Positions 34,862 to 43,723 of a stretch of DNA of 64,000 nt are shown here, piece by piece. The stretch is from contig NZ_JAHXDN010000003.1 in assembly GCF_019375555.1 (NCBI RefSeq), forward strand, positions 124,001 to 188,000. The letters are read 5' to 3'. The stretch comes from Roseobacter insulae. GTDB lineage: Bacteria; Pseudomonadota; Alphaproteobacteria; Rhodobacterales; Rhodobacteraceae. Both the position numbers and the translations under genes were made by a program. Every line of letters begins with the position of its first letter. Position 1 is the first letter of the stretch. The notes below the pieces were generated by a model, which saw only the letters and a program-made list of their open reading frames with translations, was not told the DNA's origin and ran no database searches.

Positions 34862-35674
34862 ATGGCTGAACTGAAACGGAACATCGCAAAGTTAGACCCG
34901 GCCTGGGATCAGATTTGTGACGAGGCGCGCCAGGCTGCTATAGACGAACCCCTGATGGGCGGTTTTCTGCATGCCTGTATTCTGCATCACAAGAGCATCG
35001 AGAAGGCATTGTCCTATCGAATTGCGGCCAAGCTTGCGTCGAACGAGATGTCGATGGTTGTTGTTCGTGAAATGGTGGAAGAAGCCTATGCGCAGGACCC
35101 TTCACTGATCCAGGCGGCGCGCGCTGACCTGGCCGCGATATTCGAACGCGATCCGGCATGCCATCGTCTGCTGCAGCCCATTTTGTACTTCAAGGGCTAT
35201 CAGGCCATGCAGGCTTACCGCGTTGGACACCACCTGTGGACAAAAGGGCATCGCGACCTGGCGTATTTCGTGCAGATGCGCGTGTCCGAGATCTTTGGTG
35301 TCGACATCCACCCGGCTGCGAGGATCGGGCAGGGGATCATGATCGACCACGCCCATTCTATCGTGATCGGCGAAACCGCGGTTGTTGGCGACAACGTCTC
35401 GATGCTGCATTCGGTGACCTTGGGTGGCACCGGCAAGGAAGAAGAAGACCGCCATCCGAAAATCGGAAATGGCGTGCTGATCGGTGCGGGTGCGAAAGTA
35501 CTCGGCAACATCAAGGTGGGCCATTGCAGCCGCATCGCTGCCGGGTCCGTCGTTCTCGAAGAGGTTCCCGCCTGTAAGACGGTGGCGGGCATTCCGGCGC
35601 GTATCGTTGGCGAAGCCGGGTGCGATCAGCCCTCGGTTTCGATGAACCATATGTTTGGCCCAGAAAGCCAGTAA
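34862..35674 (+). CDS. cysE: Serine O-acetyltransferase
   Basis: CysE acetylates serine with acetyl-CoA, the first step of cysteine synthesis, and is usually inhibited by cysteine. The 270-residue product has the helical N-terminal domain (PAWDQICDEARQAAIDEPLMGGFLHACILHH) and the left-handed beta-helix with FGVDIHPAARIGQGIMIDHAHSIVIGETAVVGDNVSMLHSVTLGG and IGNGVLIGAGAKVLGNIKVG. I choose ATG 34862 (AAAAGGA eight bases upstream); GTG 34844 and ATG 34853 are in frame. Flanks the GTA cluster and shares a bidirectional terminator with pdhC. Confidence 0.95.
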   Translation: MAELKRNIAKLDPAWDQICDEARQAAIDEPLMGGFLHACILHHKSIEKALSYRIAAKLASNEMSMVVVREMVEEAYAQDPSLIQAARADLAAIFERDPACHRLLQPILYFKGYQAMQAYRVGHHLWTKGHRDLAYFVQMRVSEIFGVDIHPAARIGQGIMIDHAHSIVIGETAVVGDNVSMLHSVTLGGTGKEEEDRHPKIGNGVLIGAGAKVLGNIKVGHCSRIAAGSVVLEEVPACKTVAGIPARIVGEAGCDQPSVSMNHMFGPESQ

Positions 35675-35691
35675 AGTCACAAAATAGATGC

Positions 35692-35727
35692 AAAAAAGGC
35701 CGGGCGTAACGCGCCCGGCCTTTTTTG
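35692..35727. terminator. Bidirectional terminator between cysE and pdhC
   Basis: GGCCGGGCG (35698-35706) and CGCCCGGCC (35712-35720) pair perfectly around TAACG, with six A on the left and six T on the right, so it serves both converging transcripts. Confidence 0.95.
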
Positions 35728-35741
35728 CGTTCGAGCGGCTG

Positions 35742-37043
35742 CTACGCCAGCATGGTCATCGGGCTTTCAAGGTTATCCTTGATTGCCTGCAGCAATTGTG
35801 CCCCCAAGGCGCCATCGATGACCCGGTGATCCACTGAAAGGGTGACCGACATCACGGTTGCCACGGCCAGTTCACCGTCCTTCCCGACGACAGGTTTCTT
35901 GACGCCGGCGCCGACAGCAAGGATCGCCCCGTGCGGCGGGTTGATCACCGCATCGAAGTTGTCGATGCCAAACATTCCCAGGTTGGAAATTGCAAAGCTG
36001 CCGCCTTGGTATTCATGTGGCGCCAGTTTCCGGTCTCGTGCGCGACCGGCGAGATCTTTCATTTCTGCCGAGAGCGTGGAGAGAGATTTCATCTCTGCAT
36101 CCTTCAGGACCGGTGTAAACAACCCGCCTTCAATCGCCACGGCAACTGCCACGTCGGAAGGTTTCAGTTTGAGCATCCGGTCGCCGGCCCACACCGCGTT
36201 GGCGTCCGGGACAGATTGCAAGGCCAGCGCGCAGGCCTTGATGATGAAATCATTGACAGAGAGCTTCACGCCGCGCGCTTCCAACTGCTTGTTCAGGTCC
36301 CCGCGGAATTTCAACAGCGCGTCCAGTTCGATGTCCCGGCGCAGGTAGAAATGCGGAATGGATTGCTTGGCTTCAGTCAGGCGGGCAGCGATGGTTTTCC
36401 GCATGCCGTTCAGGCTGATCTCTTCAAACTCGCGGCCTTCATACATCGCCATGACCGCAGAAGCGGACGGCCCCGCCGCGATGGCGGGTCTGGCGTCTGG
36501 CGCAGCCGATGCCGCCGGAGCATCCGCTTTCGGTGTCTCCGAAGCACTCAACCCTTCGACATCCGCTTTGATAATACGGTTATGCGGGCCGGAGCCCTTG
36601 ACACTGGCCAGATCCAAACCCTTTTCCGCAGCGATCCTGCGGGCCAAGGGCGTCGCGAAAATGCGCGATCCGTCCGAGGCTTGCGGTGCAGCCGGTGTCG
36701 GGGCGGCAGCCGCGGGGGCAGGGTCCGCTTCTGCTGGCCTGGCCTCGGCGGGCGCTTCGGTCTCAGCGTCAGGGGATGCGTCAATGTCGTCAGCACTTTC
36801 CCCATCTTCAAGGAGAACCGCGATGGCAGTATTCACTTTCACGCCTTCCGTTCCCTCGGTAATCAGGATTTTGCCAACCGTGCCTTCATCAACGGCTTCG
36901 AACTCCATCGTTGCCTTGTCAGTTTCAATCTCGGCCATGATGTCGCCCGAAGACACTGTATCGCCTTCCTTGACGTGCCACTTGGCCAATGTACCTTCTT
37001 CCATGGTTGGGCTCAGGGCGGGCATGAGAATATTTATCGGCAT
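35742..37043 (-). CDS. pdhC: Pyruvate dehydrogenase E2, dihydrolipoyllysine acetyltransferase
   Basis: The E2 core transfers acetyl from lipoamide to CoA. The 433-residue product has one N-terminal lipoyl domain ([19 protein letters not shown]; lipoyl lysine in [13 protein letters not shown], about residue 43), an Ala/Pro-rich linker (about 90-130), the peripheral subunit-binding domain ([20 protein letters not shown]), and the catalytic domain ending [17 protein letters not shown] with the His-Asp active site. It is the last gene of the pdh operon and overlaps the upstream sulfotransferase gene by one base at most, so it is translationally coupled to it. Confidence 0.97.
   Translation of the reverse strand: MPINILMPALSPTMEEGTLAKWHVKEGDTVSSGDIMAEIETDKATMEFEAVDEGTVGKILITEGTEGVKVNTAIAVLLEDGESADDIDASPDAETEAPAEARPAEADPAPAAAAPTPAAPQASDGSRIFATPLARRIAAEKGLDLASVKGSGPHNRIIKADVEGLSASETPKADAPAASAAPDARPAIAAGPSASAVMAMYEGREFEEISLNGMRKTIAARLTEAKQSIPHFYLRRDIELDALLKFRGDLNKQLEARGVKLSVNDFIIKACALALQSVPDANAVWAGDRMLKLKPSDVAVAVAIEGGLFTPVLKDAEMKSLSTLSAEMKDLAGRARDRKLAPHEYQGGSFAISNLGMFGIDNFDAVINPPHGAILAVGAGVKKPVVGKDGELAVATVMSVTLSVDHRVIDGALGAQLLQAIKDNLESPMTMLA
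36780..37031 (-). repeat. Lipoyl-domain repeat, pdhC copy
   Basis: Codons 5-88 of pdhC are nearly the same as codons 5-88 of pdhB at 38982-39233. The proteins differ at only three positions in that stretch (H/L, V/I, T/A), and the DNA is also very close; for example a 38-base stretch starting at 36811 differs by one base. A recent duplication or ongoing gene conversion is implied. Confidence 0.8.
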
Positions 37044-37849
37044 CAGGCGTTCTCCTCATCTCGTCGCTTAATGCGATTTTTCGATATTTGTTGATACTTG
37101 AAATCCGCTGCGTAGTACTGTTCGATCAGACGAATTTCGGCGTTTGTGAACGGCAGGCGCTTTGATCCTGCCGATGGTTTTTTCGTCAGCAGGGGGGTCG
37201 CCGCGGTTTTCAGCTGGACATAAACCGACCGGGGGACCAGCCGCTTCAGGGACCTGTTGAGCTTCATCGCGGCATCGCGAAGTCCGTCATGACGAAATTC
37301 GAGGCTTTGATTGTGCCGACCCGGGTTTACATGCGCCCGTCCAAATTTTTCCGCGAAAACGGACACCAGTTCTGAAACTTTTGCCATTGGAAACAGGTGT
37401 TTGACGATCTGCTTGCCCTCAAGCTCGATGAACGCGGACTGTCGGGTGAAGTGAATGAATTCGCTTGGAAGCGCACCGTCATTTGCCGCCAGAACGTCAA
37501 AGACGACTTCCATTTCCCTGCGTTTGCTGTGCTCGTCCATCGTATGGATATTCACACCCTTGTGTTGCTTCAACCTCTGCCCGAGCGCGGAGGCGAACCG
37601 GCTGATCGGATCCCTTGTGATTGCAAATGTCTCGTAAGATCCGATTTTCCTGAAGGCTTCCGGAAATGCGCTGCGCACCTGATCGAGGGTCAAATGCGGC
37701 AAATGCACTTTGCCCAGATCCGGCAGGATGGCCGGACCCTTGAAGGTGTCTTCCTGGTTCGAAAATTCCAGCAGTTGATGACGTACGGTTGATCCAGCGC
37801 ACTTGGGCACATGGATGAAAGCCATTTCTTTGTCATCAAGAATTATCAT
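37043..37849 (-). CDS. Sulfotransferase family protein inside the pdh operon
   Basis: The 268-residue product has both PAPS-binding signatures of the sulfotransferase family 2 type: the 5'-phosphosulfate loop in [20 protein letters not shown] and the 3'-phosphate motif in [19 protein letters not shown]. It should transfer sulfate from PAPS to an unknown acceptor such as a carbohydrate. There is no signal peptide. It sits between pdhB (ten bases upstream) and pdhC (overlap), so it is cotranscribed with pyruvate dehydrogenase, which is unexpected. Charge and composition differ from its neighbours (more Lys, His and Phe), hinting at later acquisition. Confidence 0.82.
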   Translation of the reverse strand: MIILDDKEMAFIHVPKCAGSTVRHQLLEFSNQEDTFKGPAILPDLGKVHLPHLTLDQVRSAFPEAFRKIGSYETFAITRDPISRFASALGQRLKQHKGVNIHTMDEHSKRREMEVVFDVLAANDGALPSEFIHFTRQSAFIELEGKQIVKHLFPMAKVSELVSVFAEKFGRAHVNPGRHNQSLEFRHDGLRDAAMKLNRSLKRLVPRSVYVQLKTAATPLLTKKPSAGSKRLPFTNAEIRLIEQYYAADFKYQQISKNRIKRRDEENA

Positions 37850-37859
37850 GGCGACGCCT

Positions 37860-39245
37860 TCAGGTGTAGGTGACTTGTTTCACCGCGGCGATGACCTCAT
37901 CCGTGGTGACCAGCGCAAGCTTTTCAAGGTTCGCCGCATAGGGCATGGGGACATCCTTGCCAGTGCAGTTAATCACCGGCGCGTCCAGATAGTCGAAGGC
38001 CTCCTGCATGATTACCGAGCTGATGTAGTTGCCCACGGAGCCCTGTGGCCAGCCTTCTTCGACCGTTACACAACGGTTCGTTTTCATGACGGACTTGATG
38101 ACGCTGCCGGTGTCCATCGGACGCAGGGTGCGCAGATCGATGACCTCAGCTGAGATACCGTCTTCCGCCAGTTTATCGGCGGCCGCCAGCGCGTAACTCA
38201 TGCCGATCCCAAAGCTCACGATGGTCACGTCCGTGCCTTCGCGCCAGATGCGGGCCTTGCCAAAAGGCACCGTGTAATCATCCAGGTCAGGCACGTCGAA
38301 ACTGCGCCCGTAGAGGATTTCGTTCTCCAGGAAAATCACCGGGTTCGGATCGCGGATCGCCGTTTTCATAAGCCCTTTGTAGTCAGAGGCGGAGTAGGGC
38401 ATCGCCACCTTGAGGCCGGGCACCTGCATGTACCACGCAGCGTAATCCTGACTGTGTTGCGCGCCTACTCGCGCGGCGGCACCATTGGGCCCGCGAAAGA
38501 CCATTGGCGCGCCCATCTGGCCGCCCGACATATAGAGCGTCTTGGCGGCGGAGTTGATGATCTGGTCGATGGCCTGCATGGCGAAGTTGAACGTCATGAA
38601 CTCGACAATCGGGCGCAGACCGCCAAAGGCCGCGCCGACGCCGATGCCGGCAAACCCGTGTTCGGTTATCGGTGTGTCGATAACCCGTTTGGCGCCGAAT
38701 TCATCGAGCATGCCCTGGCTGATCTTATAGGCGCCCTGGTATTCGGCGACCTCTTCACCCATCAGGAAAACGCTTTCATCACGGCGCATTTCCTCGGCCA
38801 TGCCGTCGCGCAGCGCTTCGCGTACGGTCTGCTGTTTCAGCGTGGTGCCTTCCGGCCAGTCAGGCGTGCTGTCCGTCCGTGGTGCTTCCGGGGCAGGCGT
38901 GGCGGGCGCCTCGGAGGCCGCAGGAGCCGCCTCGTTGCCCGCGTCGGCGGCGGGTGCCGCCTCCGGCGCGGCGGCTGCCGTGTCGATGTCATCGGCACTT
39001 TCGCCATCTTCAAGGAGTACCGCGATGGCAGTATTCACTTTCACGCCTTCGGTGCCCTCGGCGATCAGGATCTTGCCGATGGTGCCTTCATCAACGGCTT
39101 CGAATTCCATCGTCGCCTTGTCAGTTTCAATCTCGGCCATGATGTCACCGGAAGACACGGTATCGCCTTCCTTCACCAGCCACTTGGCCAGCGTGCCTTC
39201 TTCCATCGTCGGGCTCAGGGCGGGCATGAGAATTTCAGTTGCCAT
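37860..39245 (-). CDS. pdhB: Pyruvate dehydrogenase E1 beta subunit with lipoyl domain
   Basis: This subunit completes the thiamine-diphosphate site with PdhA. The 461-residue product carries an N-terminal lipoyl domain (residues 1-80, lysine in [11 protein letters not shown]), a linker rich in Ala, Glu and Pro, and the transketolase-like domain from about residue 135 ([35 protein letters not shown]) to the C-terminal domain ([28 protein letters not shown]). The lipoyl fusion is typical of alphaproteobacterial PDH. It starts three bases after pdhA stops. Confidence 0.97.
   Translation of the reverse strand: MATEILMPALSPTMEEGTLAKWLVKEGDTVSSGDIMAEIETDKATMEFEAVDEGTIGKILIAEGTEGVKVNTAIAVLLEDGESADDIDTAAAAPEAAPAADAGNEAAPAASEAPATPAPEAPRTDSTPDWPEGTTLKQQTVREALRDGMAEEMRRDESVFLMGEEVAEYQGAYKISQGMLDEFGAKRVIDTPITEHGFAGIGVGAAFGGLRPIVEFMTFNFAMQAIDQIINSAAKTLYMSGGQMGAPMVFRGPNGAAARVGAQHSQDYAAWYMQVPGLKVAMPYSASDYKGLMKTAIRDPNPVIFLENEILYGRSFDVPDLDDYTVPFGKARIWREGTDVTIVSFGIGMSYALAAADKLAEDGISAEVIDLRTLRPMDTGSVIKSVMKTNRCVTVEEGWPQGSVGNYISSVIMQEAFDYLDAPVINCTGKDVPMPYAANLEKLALVTTDEVIAAVKQVTYT
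38982..39233 (-). repeat. Lipoyl-domain repeat, pdhB copy
   Basis: Partner of the near-identical segment in pdhC at 36780-37031, in direct orientation and 2.2 kb apart. Recombination between the copies would delete the sulfotransferase and most of pdhB. Confidence 0.8.
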
Positions 39246-39248
39246 GGA

Positions 39249-40259
39249 TCAAGCCTCCTGCGGTACTTCTGTGGCGTAAATATCGGTCCAGAGCTCATCC
39301 AGTGCGGGCTCGGGACTTTCCTTTGCGAATTCCGCACTCTCGTTCACGATGGTCTTGATCTCTTTGTCAATCGCTTTCAGGTCGTCTTCGGTCGCGTGTT
39401 TGCCGGTCAGCAGCAGCGAACGGACCTGTTCGATCGGATCGCGCTCATCGCGCATTTTCTGCACCTCTTCGCGGGTCCGGTACTTGGCCGGGTCTGACAT
39501 GGAGTGGCCCCGGTAGCGGTAGGTCTTGATCTCAAGAATGTAGGGGCCGTCGCCCGAGCGGCAGTGCGCCACGGCTTTCTCGCCCGCTTCCTTTACGGCG
39601 AGCACGTCCATGCCGTCCACGGCTTCGCCGGGAATGCCGAAGGATTTGCCGCGCTCGTAGATCTCGGCGGAGGAGGTGGAGCGTTGCTGCGATGTGCCCA
39701 TCGCGTATTGGTTGTTCTCGATCACGAAGACGCAGGGCAGTTTCCACAGCGCCGCCATGTTGAAGGCTTCGTAGACCTGGCCCTGGTTGGCCGCCCCGTC
39801 GCCAAAGTATGTGAAGGTGACGCGGCCGTTTTCCTTGTACTTGTCGGCAAACGCCAGCCCCGCGCCCAACGGAACCTGCGCGGCGACAATGCCGTGGCCG
39901 CCGTAGAAGTGCTTCTCCTTGGAGAACATATGCATCGAGCCGCCCTTGCCCTTGGAATAGCCGCCTTCGCGTCCGGTCAATTCGGCCATCACGCCGTTGG
40001 GGTCCATACCGCAGGCCAGCATGTGACCATGGTCGCGGTAGGAGGTGATGCGCTTATCCCCTTCTTCCGCCGCAGCTTCGAGGCCCACAACCACGGCTTC
40101 CTGACCGATGTAGAGGTGGCAGAAGCCGCCGATCAGGCCCATCCCGTAGAGCTGACCGGCTTTTTCTTCGAACCGGCGGATCAACAGCATGTCGCGGTAA
40201 TAGGCTTTGAGTTCCTCTGCGGACACATTGGGTTTTTTGGCTGATTTACGCGGTGCCAT
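39249..40259 (-). CDS. pdhA: Pyruvate dehydrogenase E1 alpha subunit
   Basis: PdhA decarboxylates pyruvate with thiamine diphosphate. The 336-residue product has an N-terminal YRDMLLIRRFEEKAGQLYGMG, the diphosphate/Mg motif TYFGDGAANQGQVYEAFNMAALW, and the phosphorylation-loop-like region YRYRGHSMSDPAKYRTREE. It is first in the operon pdhA-pdhB-sulfotransferase-pdhC. A 20-base inverted repeat 38 bases before the start is shared with lpdA, giving a candidate common operator. Confidence 0.98.
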   Translation of the reverse strand: MAPRKSAKKPNVSAEELKAYYRDMLLIRRFEEKAGQLYGMGLIGGFCHLYIGQEAVVVGLEAAAEEGDKRITSYRDHGHMLACGMDPNGVMAELTGREGGYSKGKGGSMHMFSKEKHFYGGHGIVAAQVPLGAGLAFADKYKENGRVTFTYFGDGAANQGQVYEAFNMAALWKLPCVFVIENNQYAMGTSQQRSTSSAEIYERGKSFGIPGEAVDGMDVLAVKEAGEKAVAHCRSGDGPYILEIKTYRYRGHSMSDPAKYRTREEVQKMRDERDPIEQVRSLLLTGKHATEDDLKAIDKEIKTIVNESAEFAKESPEPALDELWTDIYATEVPQEA

Positions 40260-40297
40260 ACTGGCAATCCTCCCTCATCGCGCCCGGTGCAGGGCAG

Positions 40298-40317
40298 ATA
40301 GTTTAGCGTTAAACTAT
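40298..40317 (-). promoter_or_regulatory. Candidate operator upstream of pdhA, shared with lpdA
   Basis: On the coding strand the sequence is ATAGTTTA-ACGC-TAAACTAT: perfect eight-base arms. The same 20 bases, with only ACGG for ACGC, precede lpdA at 56101-56120. I do not recognise the cognate regulator. Confidence 0.7.
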
Positions 40318-40408
40318 TCTTTATCGGATTCGCAAAGGCAATGCGAGAGGCAATATGACCCATGGTCAGCCCGATGTGGTGCCAACGGGCAAAGCAGGGG
40401 ATTTCGGA

Positions 40409-40708
40409 TCACCGGATGACGATCTCATCGGCGCGGATCATTCCCAGAACGGAGCGTGCCTGCTCATCCAGAAGATCAAGATCGAGGTAGTCGTCCGACA
40501 GTCTTTGGGTGAGATTTTCCATGCGCGCAACATCGCCCCGGACCTCATTCAACTGCCCGCGCAGGGCGTTTGCCTCGGCAATGATCTCCGCCCGCCGAAA
40601 CAGGCCAAAGTCGCCCTGAACGGCCGCGAAGGTGAAATAGGTTGCCAATCCCAACGCCAGCGCGAAGAAGGTGAATGTGCCGAGTGCCGGTCGCGATGTG
40701 CGGGTCAT
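40409..40708 (-). CDS. ftsB: FtsB/DivIC-type septum formation protein
   Basis: The 99-residue product has one membrane segment near residues 8-28 (GTFTFFALALGLATYFTFAA) and a heptad-like periplasmic helix (IIAEANALRGQLNEVRGDVARMENLTQRL), the layout of FtsB, which links FtsL and FtsQ in the divisome. ATG at 40708 is used (AGAGG upstream); an ATG 42 bases earlier is in frame. It lies between pgk and the pdh operon on the same strand, a common alphaproteobacterial arrangement with pdhA. Confidence 0.85.
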   Translation of the reverse strand: MTRTSRPALGTFTFFALALGLATYFTFAAVQGDFGLFRRAEIIAEANALRGQLNEVRGDVARMENLTQRLSDDYLDLDLLDEQARSVLGMIRADEIVIR

Positions 40709-40831
40709 CTGTCGTGCCTCTTGGTCGCCTCTTTGCGGGCGTGGCATCACTATGGCACATGCGCCTCGTCAAGGGAATCCCTTTTGTCGCAAAACCTTTA
40801 AGAATCAGGTGCTTTGGGCGGGTTTCCCCGA

Positions 40832-42019
40832 TTATTCGGACAGAACCGCGACACCGGGCAGTTCCTTGCCTTCCATCCACTCCAGGAATGCGCCGCCTGC
40901 CGTGGAGATGTAGGTGAAGTCCTCCGCCACTCCGGCCTGGTTGAGGGCTGCAACCGTATCGCCGCCGCCCGCCACCGAGATCAGCGTACCGGCCTTCGTC
41001 TGTCTGGCTGCATCCGCCGCGGCGGCATTGGTCGCCTGATTGAAAGGGGCGATTTCAAACGCACCAAGCGGACCGTTCCAGATCAGCGTTTTCAGCTTGC
41101 CAAACGCTTCGGTCACCGCCTTGATGCTTTGAGGTCCGGCATCCAGCACCATCTGGTCATCCGCCAGAACGGTATTGGCGCTCAGGGCGATTACCTCGTG
41201 CTCTGCCCCTGCCTCGAATGCGCGCGCGACCAGCCCGTCAACCGGCAGCAACAGGCGGCATCCCTCTTCTTCGGCGCGGTCCATGATCGCTTTGGCGGTG
41301 TCGATGAAATCGGGCTCCTGCAAAGAGGCACCCAGCTTGGCACCCTGCGCGGCCAGAAAGGTGTTTGCCATGCCGCCGCCGATCACCAGCAGGTCAAGCC
41401 GCGTGACAAGGTTTTCCAGCAGCGCGATCTTGGTCGAGACCTTGGCACCGCCCACGACAGCGCCAACGGGGCGCTTGGGATTGGACAGGGCCGCTTCCAG
41501 CGCGGAAAGCTCGGCCTGCATCAACCGGCCTGCGCACGCAGGCAACAGCCGTGCGACGCCCTCCGTCGATGCATGGGCACGGTGCGCTGCCGAAAACGCG
41601 TCGTTGCAATAGACATCGCCGAGGCTTGCGAGGAACTGTGCCATGCCCGGATCGTTGGCTTCCTCGCCAGCGGCGAAACGGGTGTTTTCCACCAGCACAA
41701 CAGTGCCTGCGGGCAGGGCGGCCAATTCCGCCGGGTCGGGCCGTTCGACAAAGGTCACCGGCTGGCCAAGTGCGGCCTCAAGGGCGGGCAGGGTGACGCG
41801 CAACGACATCTCCGGCACGTATTTACCCTTGGGGCGGCCAAAATGTGCCAGCAGGATCGGCAGGCCCCCCGCGCTCAGGATATCCTTGATGGTCGGAACA
41901 ATGCGGTCGATCCGGGTGGTGTCCGTGACCTGACCGTCTTCGACAGGAACGTTGATGTCGACGCGGACGAGCACGCGCTTCCCGGCCAGATCCATATCAT
42001 CGAGTGTTTTCCAGGCCAT
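40832..42019 (-). CDS. pgk: Phosphoglycerate kinase
   Basis: Pgk makes ATP from 1,3-bisphosphoglycerate in glycolysis or runs in reverse for gluconeogenesis. The 395-residue product begins [25 protein letters not shown] and has [50 protein letters not shown] and the C-terminal [26 protein letters not shown] precedes the ATG at 42019. It shares a 130-base divergent promoter region, holding a palindrome, with the cyclophilin pair. Confidence 0.98.
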   Translation of the reverse strand: MAWKTLDDMDLAGKRVLVRVDINVPVEDGQVTDTTRIDRIVPTIKDILSAGGLPILLAHFGRPKGKYVPEMSLRVTLPALEAALGQPVTFVERPDPAELAALPAGTVVLVENTRFAAGEEANDPGMAQFLASLGDVYCNDAFSAAHRAHASTEGVARLLPACAGRLMQAELSALEAALSNPKRPVGAVVGGAKVSTKIALLENLVTRLDLLVIGGGMANTFLAAQGAKLGASLQEPDFIDTAKAIMDRAEEEGCRLLLPVDGLVARAFEAGAEHEVIALSANTVLADDQMVLDAGPQSIKAVTEAFGKLKTLIWNGPLGAFEIAPFNQATNAAAADAARQTKAGTLISVAGGGDTVAALNQAGVAEDFTYISTAGGAFLEWMEGKELPGVAVLSE

Positions 42020-42114
42020 CGTCGTCTCCTTCGGTTCCGGTTGCCCACGTGTTTTGCGCTTATCTGCCCAGAGGTCAATGGACTTGCTTGGCATTCGCGC
42101 TGCCACAGCTTAGG

Positions 42115-42131
42115 TAATCGGCAACCGATTA
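42115..42131. promoter_or_regulatory. Palindrome in the pgk / cyclophilin divergent promoter
   Basis: TAATCGG-CAA-CCGATTA, perfect seven-base arms, sits 15 bases before the first cyclophilin start and 96 bases from pgk. Its closeness to the cyclophilin start suggests an operator acting mainly on that gene. No regulator is assigned. Confidence 0.5.
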
Positions 42132-42146
42132 GTTAAGGAGCCCAAG

Positions 42147-42653
42147 ATGGCCGAAATCAAAGACCCCGAGAACACGATCCTGATGGAATTGAAAGATGGC
42201 ACCGTCACGATCCAGCTGCTGCCGGATGTCGCCCCGAAGCACGTTGAGCGCATGAAGGAACTGGCGCGCGGCGGTCATTACGACAACGTGGCGTTCCACC
42301 GGGTGATCGAAGGCTTCATGGCCCAGACCGGCGACGTGCAGCACGGCGATATGGAAGATGGCTTTAACCTGCGCATGGCAGGCACGGGCGGATCGGATCT
42401 GCCGAATGTTCCGGCGGAGTTTTCCAAGATCCCGCATGCCCGCGGGTCGATCGGGGCGGCGCGGTCGCAAAACCCCGACAGTGCCAACAGCCAGTTCTTT
42501 ATCAACTTCAAGGACAATGATTTCCTGAATGGTCAGTACACCGTTTACGGTCAGGTTGTCGAAGGAATGGAGCATGTGGATGCCATCGTGCGTGGCGAAC
42601 CCCCGGCCGAGCCGGACCGGATGATCTCCGTCAAGGTTGCTGCTGATGTATAA
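42147..42653 (+). CDS. ppiB: Cyclophilin-type peptidyl-prolyl isomerase, cytoplasmic
   Basis: The 168-residue enzyme catalyses cis-trans isomerisation of prolyl bonds. It has the cyclophilin core: VTIQLLPDVAPKHVERMKELARGGHYDNVAFHRVIEGFMAQTGDVQ (split around residues 17-62), then ARSQNPDSANSQFFINFKDNDFLNGQYTVYGQVVEGM. No signal peptide. TTAAGGAG precedes the ATG. The stop overlaps the next cyclophilin by eight bases, giving a tandem of a cytoplasmic and an exported form. Confidence 0.95.
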   Translation: MAEIKDPENTILMELKDGTVTIQLLPDVAPKHVERMKELARGGHYDNVAFHRVIEGFMAQTGDVQHGDMEDGFNLRMAGTGGSDLPNVPAEFSKIPHARGSIGAARSQNPDSANSQFFINFKDNDFLNGQYTVYGQVVEGMEHVDAIVRGEPPAEPDRMISVKVAADV

Positions 42654-43191
42654 GGCTCTTGCTGCATCGCTGATGCTGGCCGGTCCGGCCATGGCGACGG
42701 GGATTGAAATTCAGGTGGCCGGTGAGGCCAACGGCACCATCACCATCGACCTGCTGGAAGATGTCGCACCCGGTCACGTGGAGCGCATCACGGCGCTGGC
42801 GACCAGTGGCGCTTATGACGGTGTCGTCTTTCATCGTGTGATCGAGGGTTTCATGGCCCAGACCGGTGACGTCGAATTCGGTAAATCCGGCGGCGACATG
42901 CGCCGCGCGGGTATGGGCGGGTCCGACCAGCCGGACCTTGCGGCTGAATTCTCCGACGTGCCCTTCGACCGGGGTGTGGTCGGCATGGCGCGGGCGCAGA
43001 ATCCCGATAGTGCCAACAGTCAGTTCTTCATCATGTTCGACGAAGGATACTTCTTGAATGGGCAGTATACGGTTGTCGGACGCGTCGTCGACGGGCTGGA
43101 CGTGCTGGATGCGATCAAGCTGGGCGAAGGTCCGAACGGCGCCGTGATCGGCGCGCCCGATCTGATGCAGAAGGTCACCGTCACAGACTGA
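42646..43191 (+). CDS. Cyclophilin-type peptidyl-prolyl isomerase, periplasmic
   Basis: The 181-residue product is a second cyclophilin with a cleavable signal peptide (MYKALAASLMLAGPAMATG). The core is close to its neighbour: YDGVVFHRVIEGFMAQTGDVEFG and ARAQNPDSANSQFFIMFDEGYFLNGQYTVVGRVVDGLDVLD. The ATG at 42646 lies inside the upstream stop region; a TTG nine bases earlier is in frame. The pair looks like a tandem duplication with one copy retargeted to the periplasm. Confidence 0.94.
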   Translation: MYKALAASLMLAGPAMATGIEIQVAGEANGTITIDLLEDVAPGHVERITALATSGAYDGVVFHRVIEGFMAQTGDVEFGKSGGDMRRAGMGGSDQPDLAAEFSDVPFDRGVVGMARAQNPDSANSQFFIMFDEGYFLNGQYTVVGRVVDGLDVLDAIKLGEGPNGAVIGAPDLMQKVTVTD

Positions 43192-43220
43192 GGCGGATGC
43201 AAGGCCGTTTTGAACATCAC

Positions 43221-43250
43221 ACCGCCACCCGAAAAGGTGGCGGTTTTTTA
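43221..43250 (+). terminator. Intrinsic terminator downstream of the cyclophilin pair
   Basis: ACCGCCACC (43221-43229) and GGTGGCGGT (43236-43244) pair perfectly around CGAAAA, followed by six T. Confidence 0.93.
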
Positions 43251-43324
43251 CGTGGCTGTGTCATTACCCCTCTTTCCAAGTCTCTCCGCAACGCCTATGC
43301 GCGGACGCTTGGAGATCACATGTG

Positions 43325-43358
43325 TTGACAGAGTGTGATAAAATCGAGATATCTCGAT
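43325..43358 (+). promoter_or_regulatory. Promoter and 16-bp palindromic operator of the ArsR-type gene
   Basis: A consensus -35 TTGACA lies at 43325-43330. A perfect 16-base palindrome, ATCGAGATATCTCGAT, lies at 43343-43358 where the -10 element should be (GATATC or ATATCT), ending two bases before the ATG at 43361. A protein bound there would block the promoter. A similar site is found before the next gene at 43724-43739. Confidence 0.65.
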
Positions 43359-43360
43359 AT

Positions 43361-43669
43361 ATGGACGTAGATAACGCACTTTCAGCTTTAAATAATCCGA
43401 TGCGCCGGAGAATATTGGAATGGCTCAAAGACCGCTCCAATTTCCCGCCTGCCTTGCCAGAGCATGCTGGGCTTGAAGGGGTCTGCGTTGCCTACATCCA
43501 GGAAAAGGCCAAGCTGTCACAATCCACAATCTCGACCTACATGGGGCTTCTGAAACGGGCTGGCTTCGTGATCGCGGAGCGTCACGGTCAATGGACATTC
43601 TATCGTCGCAATGAAGAGAACATTCAGACATTCCTCGCGGCCATGCAGGACGAACTTCTCAAGCCGTAA
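43361..43669 (+). CDS. ArsR-type winged-helix transcriptional regulator
   Basis: The 102-residue protein is a small ArsR/SmtB-like repressor: VDNALSALNNPMRRRILEWLKDR at the start, recognition helix AKLSQSTISTYMGLLKRAGFV, and wing AERHGQWTFYRRNEE. It has only one cysteine (in EGVCVAYIQ), so it lacks the typical metal-sensing CxC pair and may sense an organic ligand. The ATG has no Shine-Dalgarno and follows the palindrome by two bases, so the message could be leaderless. It probably represses itself and the downstream old-yellow-enzyme gene. Confidence 0.87.
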   Translation: MDVDNALSALNNPMRRRILEWLKDRSNFPPALPEHAGLEGVCVAYIQEKAKLSQSTISTYMGLLKRAGFVIAERHGQWTFYRRNEENIQTFLAAMQDELLKP

Positions 43670-43723
43670 GCCAGTCATGAATGATGCCGCAGGGGAAATG
43701 ACCGTGAGCAACATCACCGGGAT

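Noticed and set aside
40814..42136. A 440-codon plus-strand ORF
   Set aside because: Antisense to pgk; Arg/Gln/His-rich translation and no start signal.
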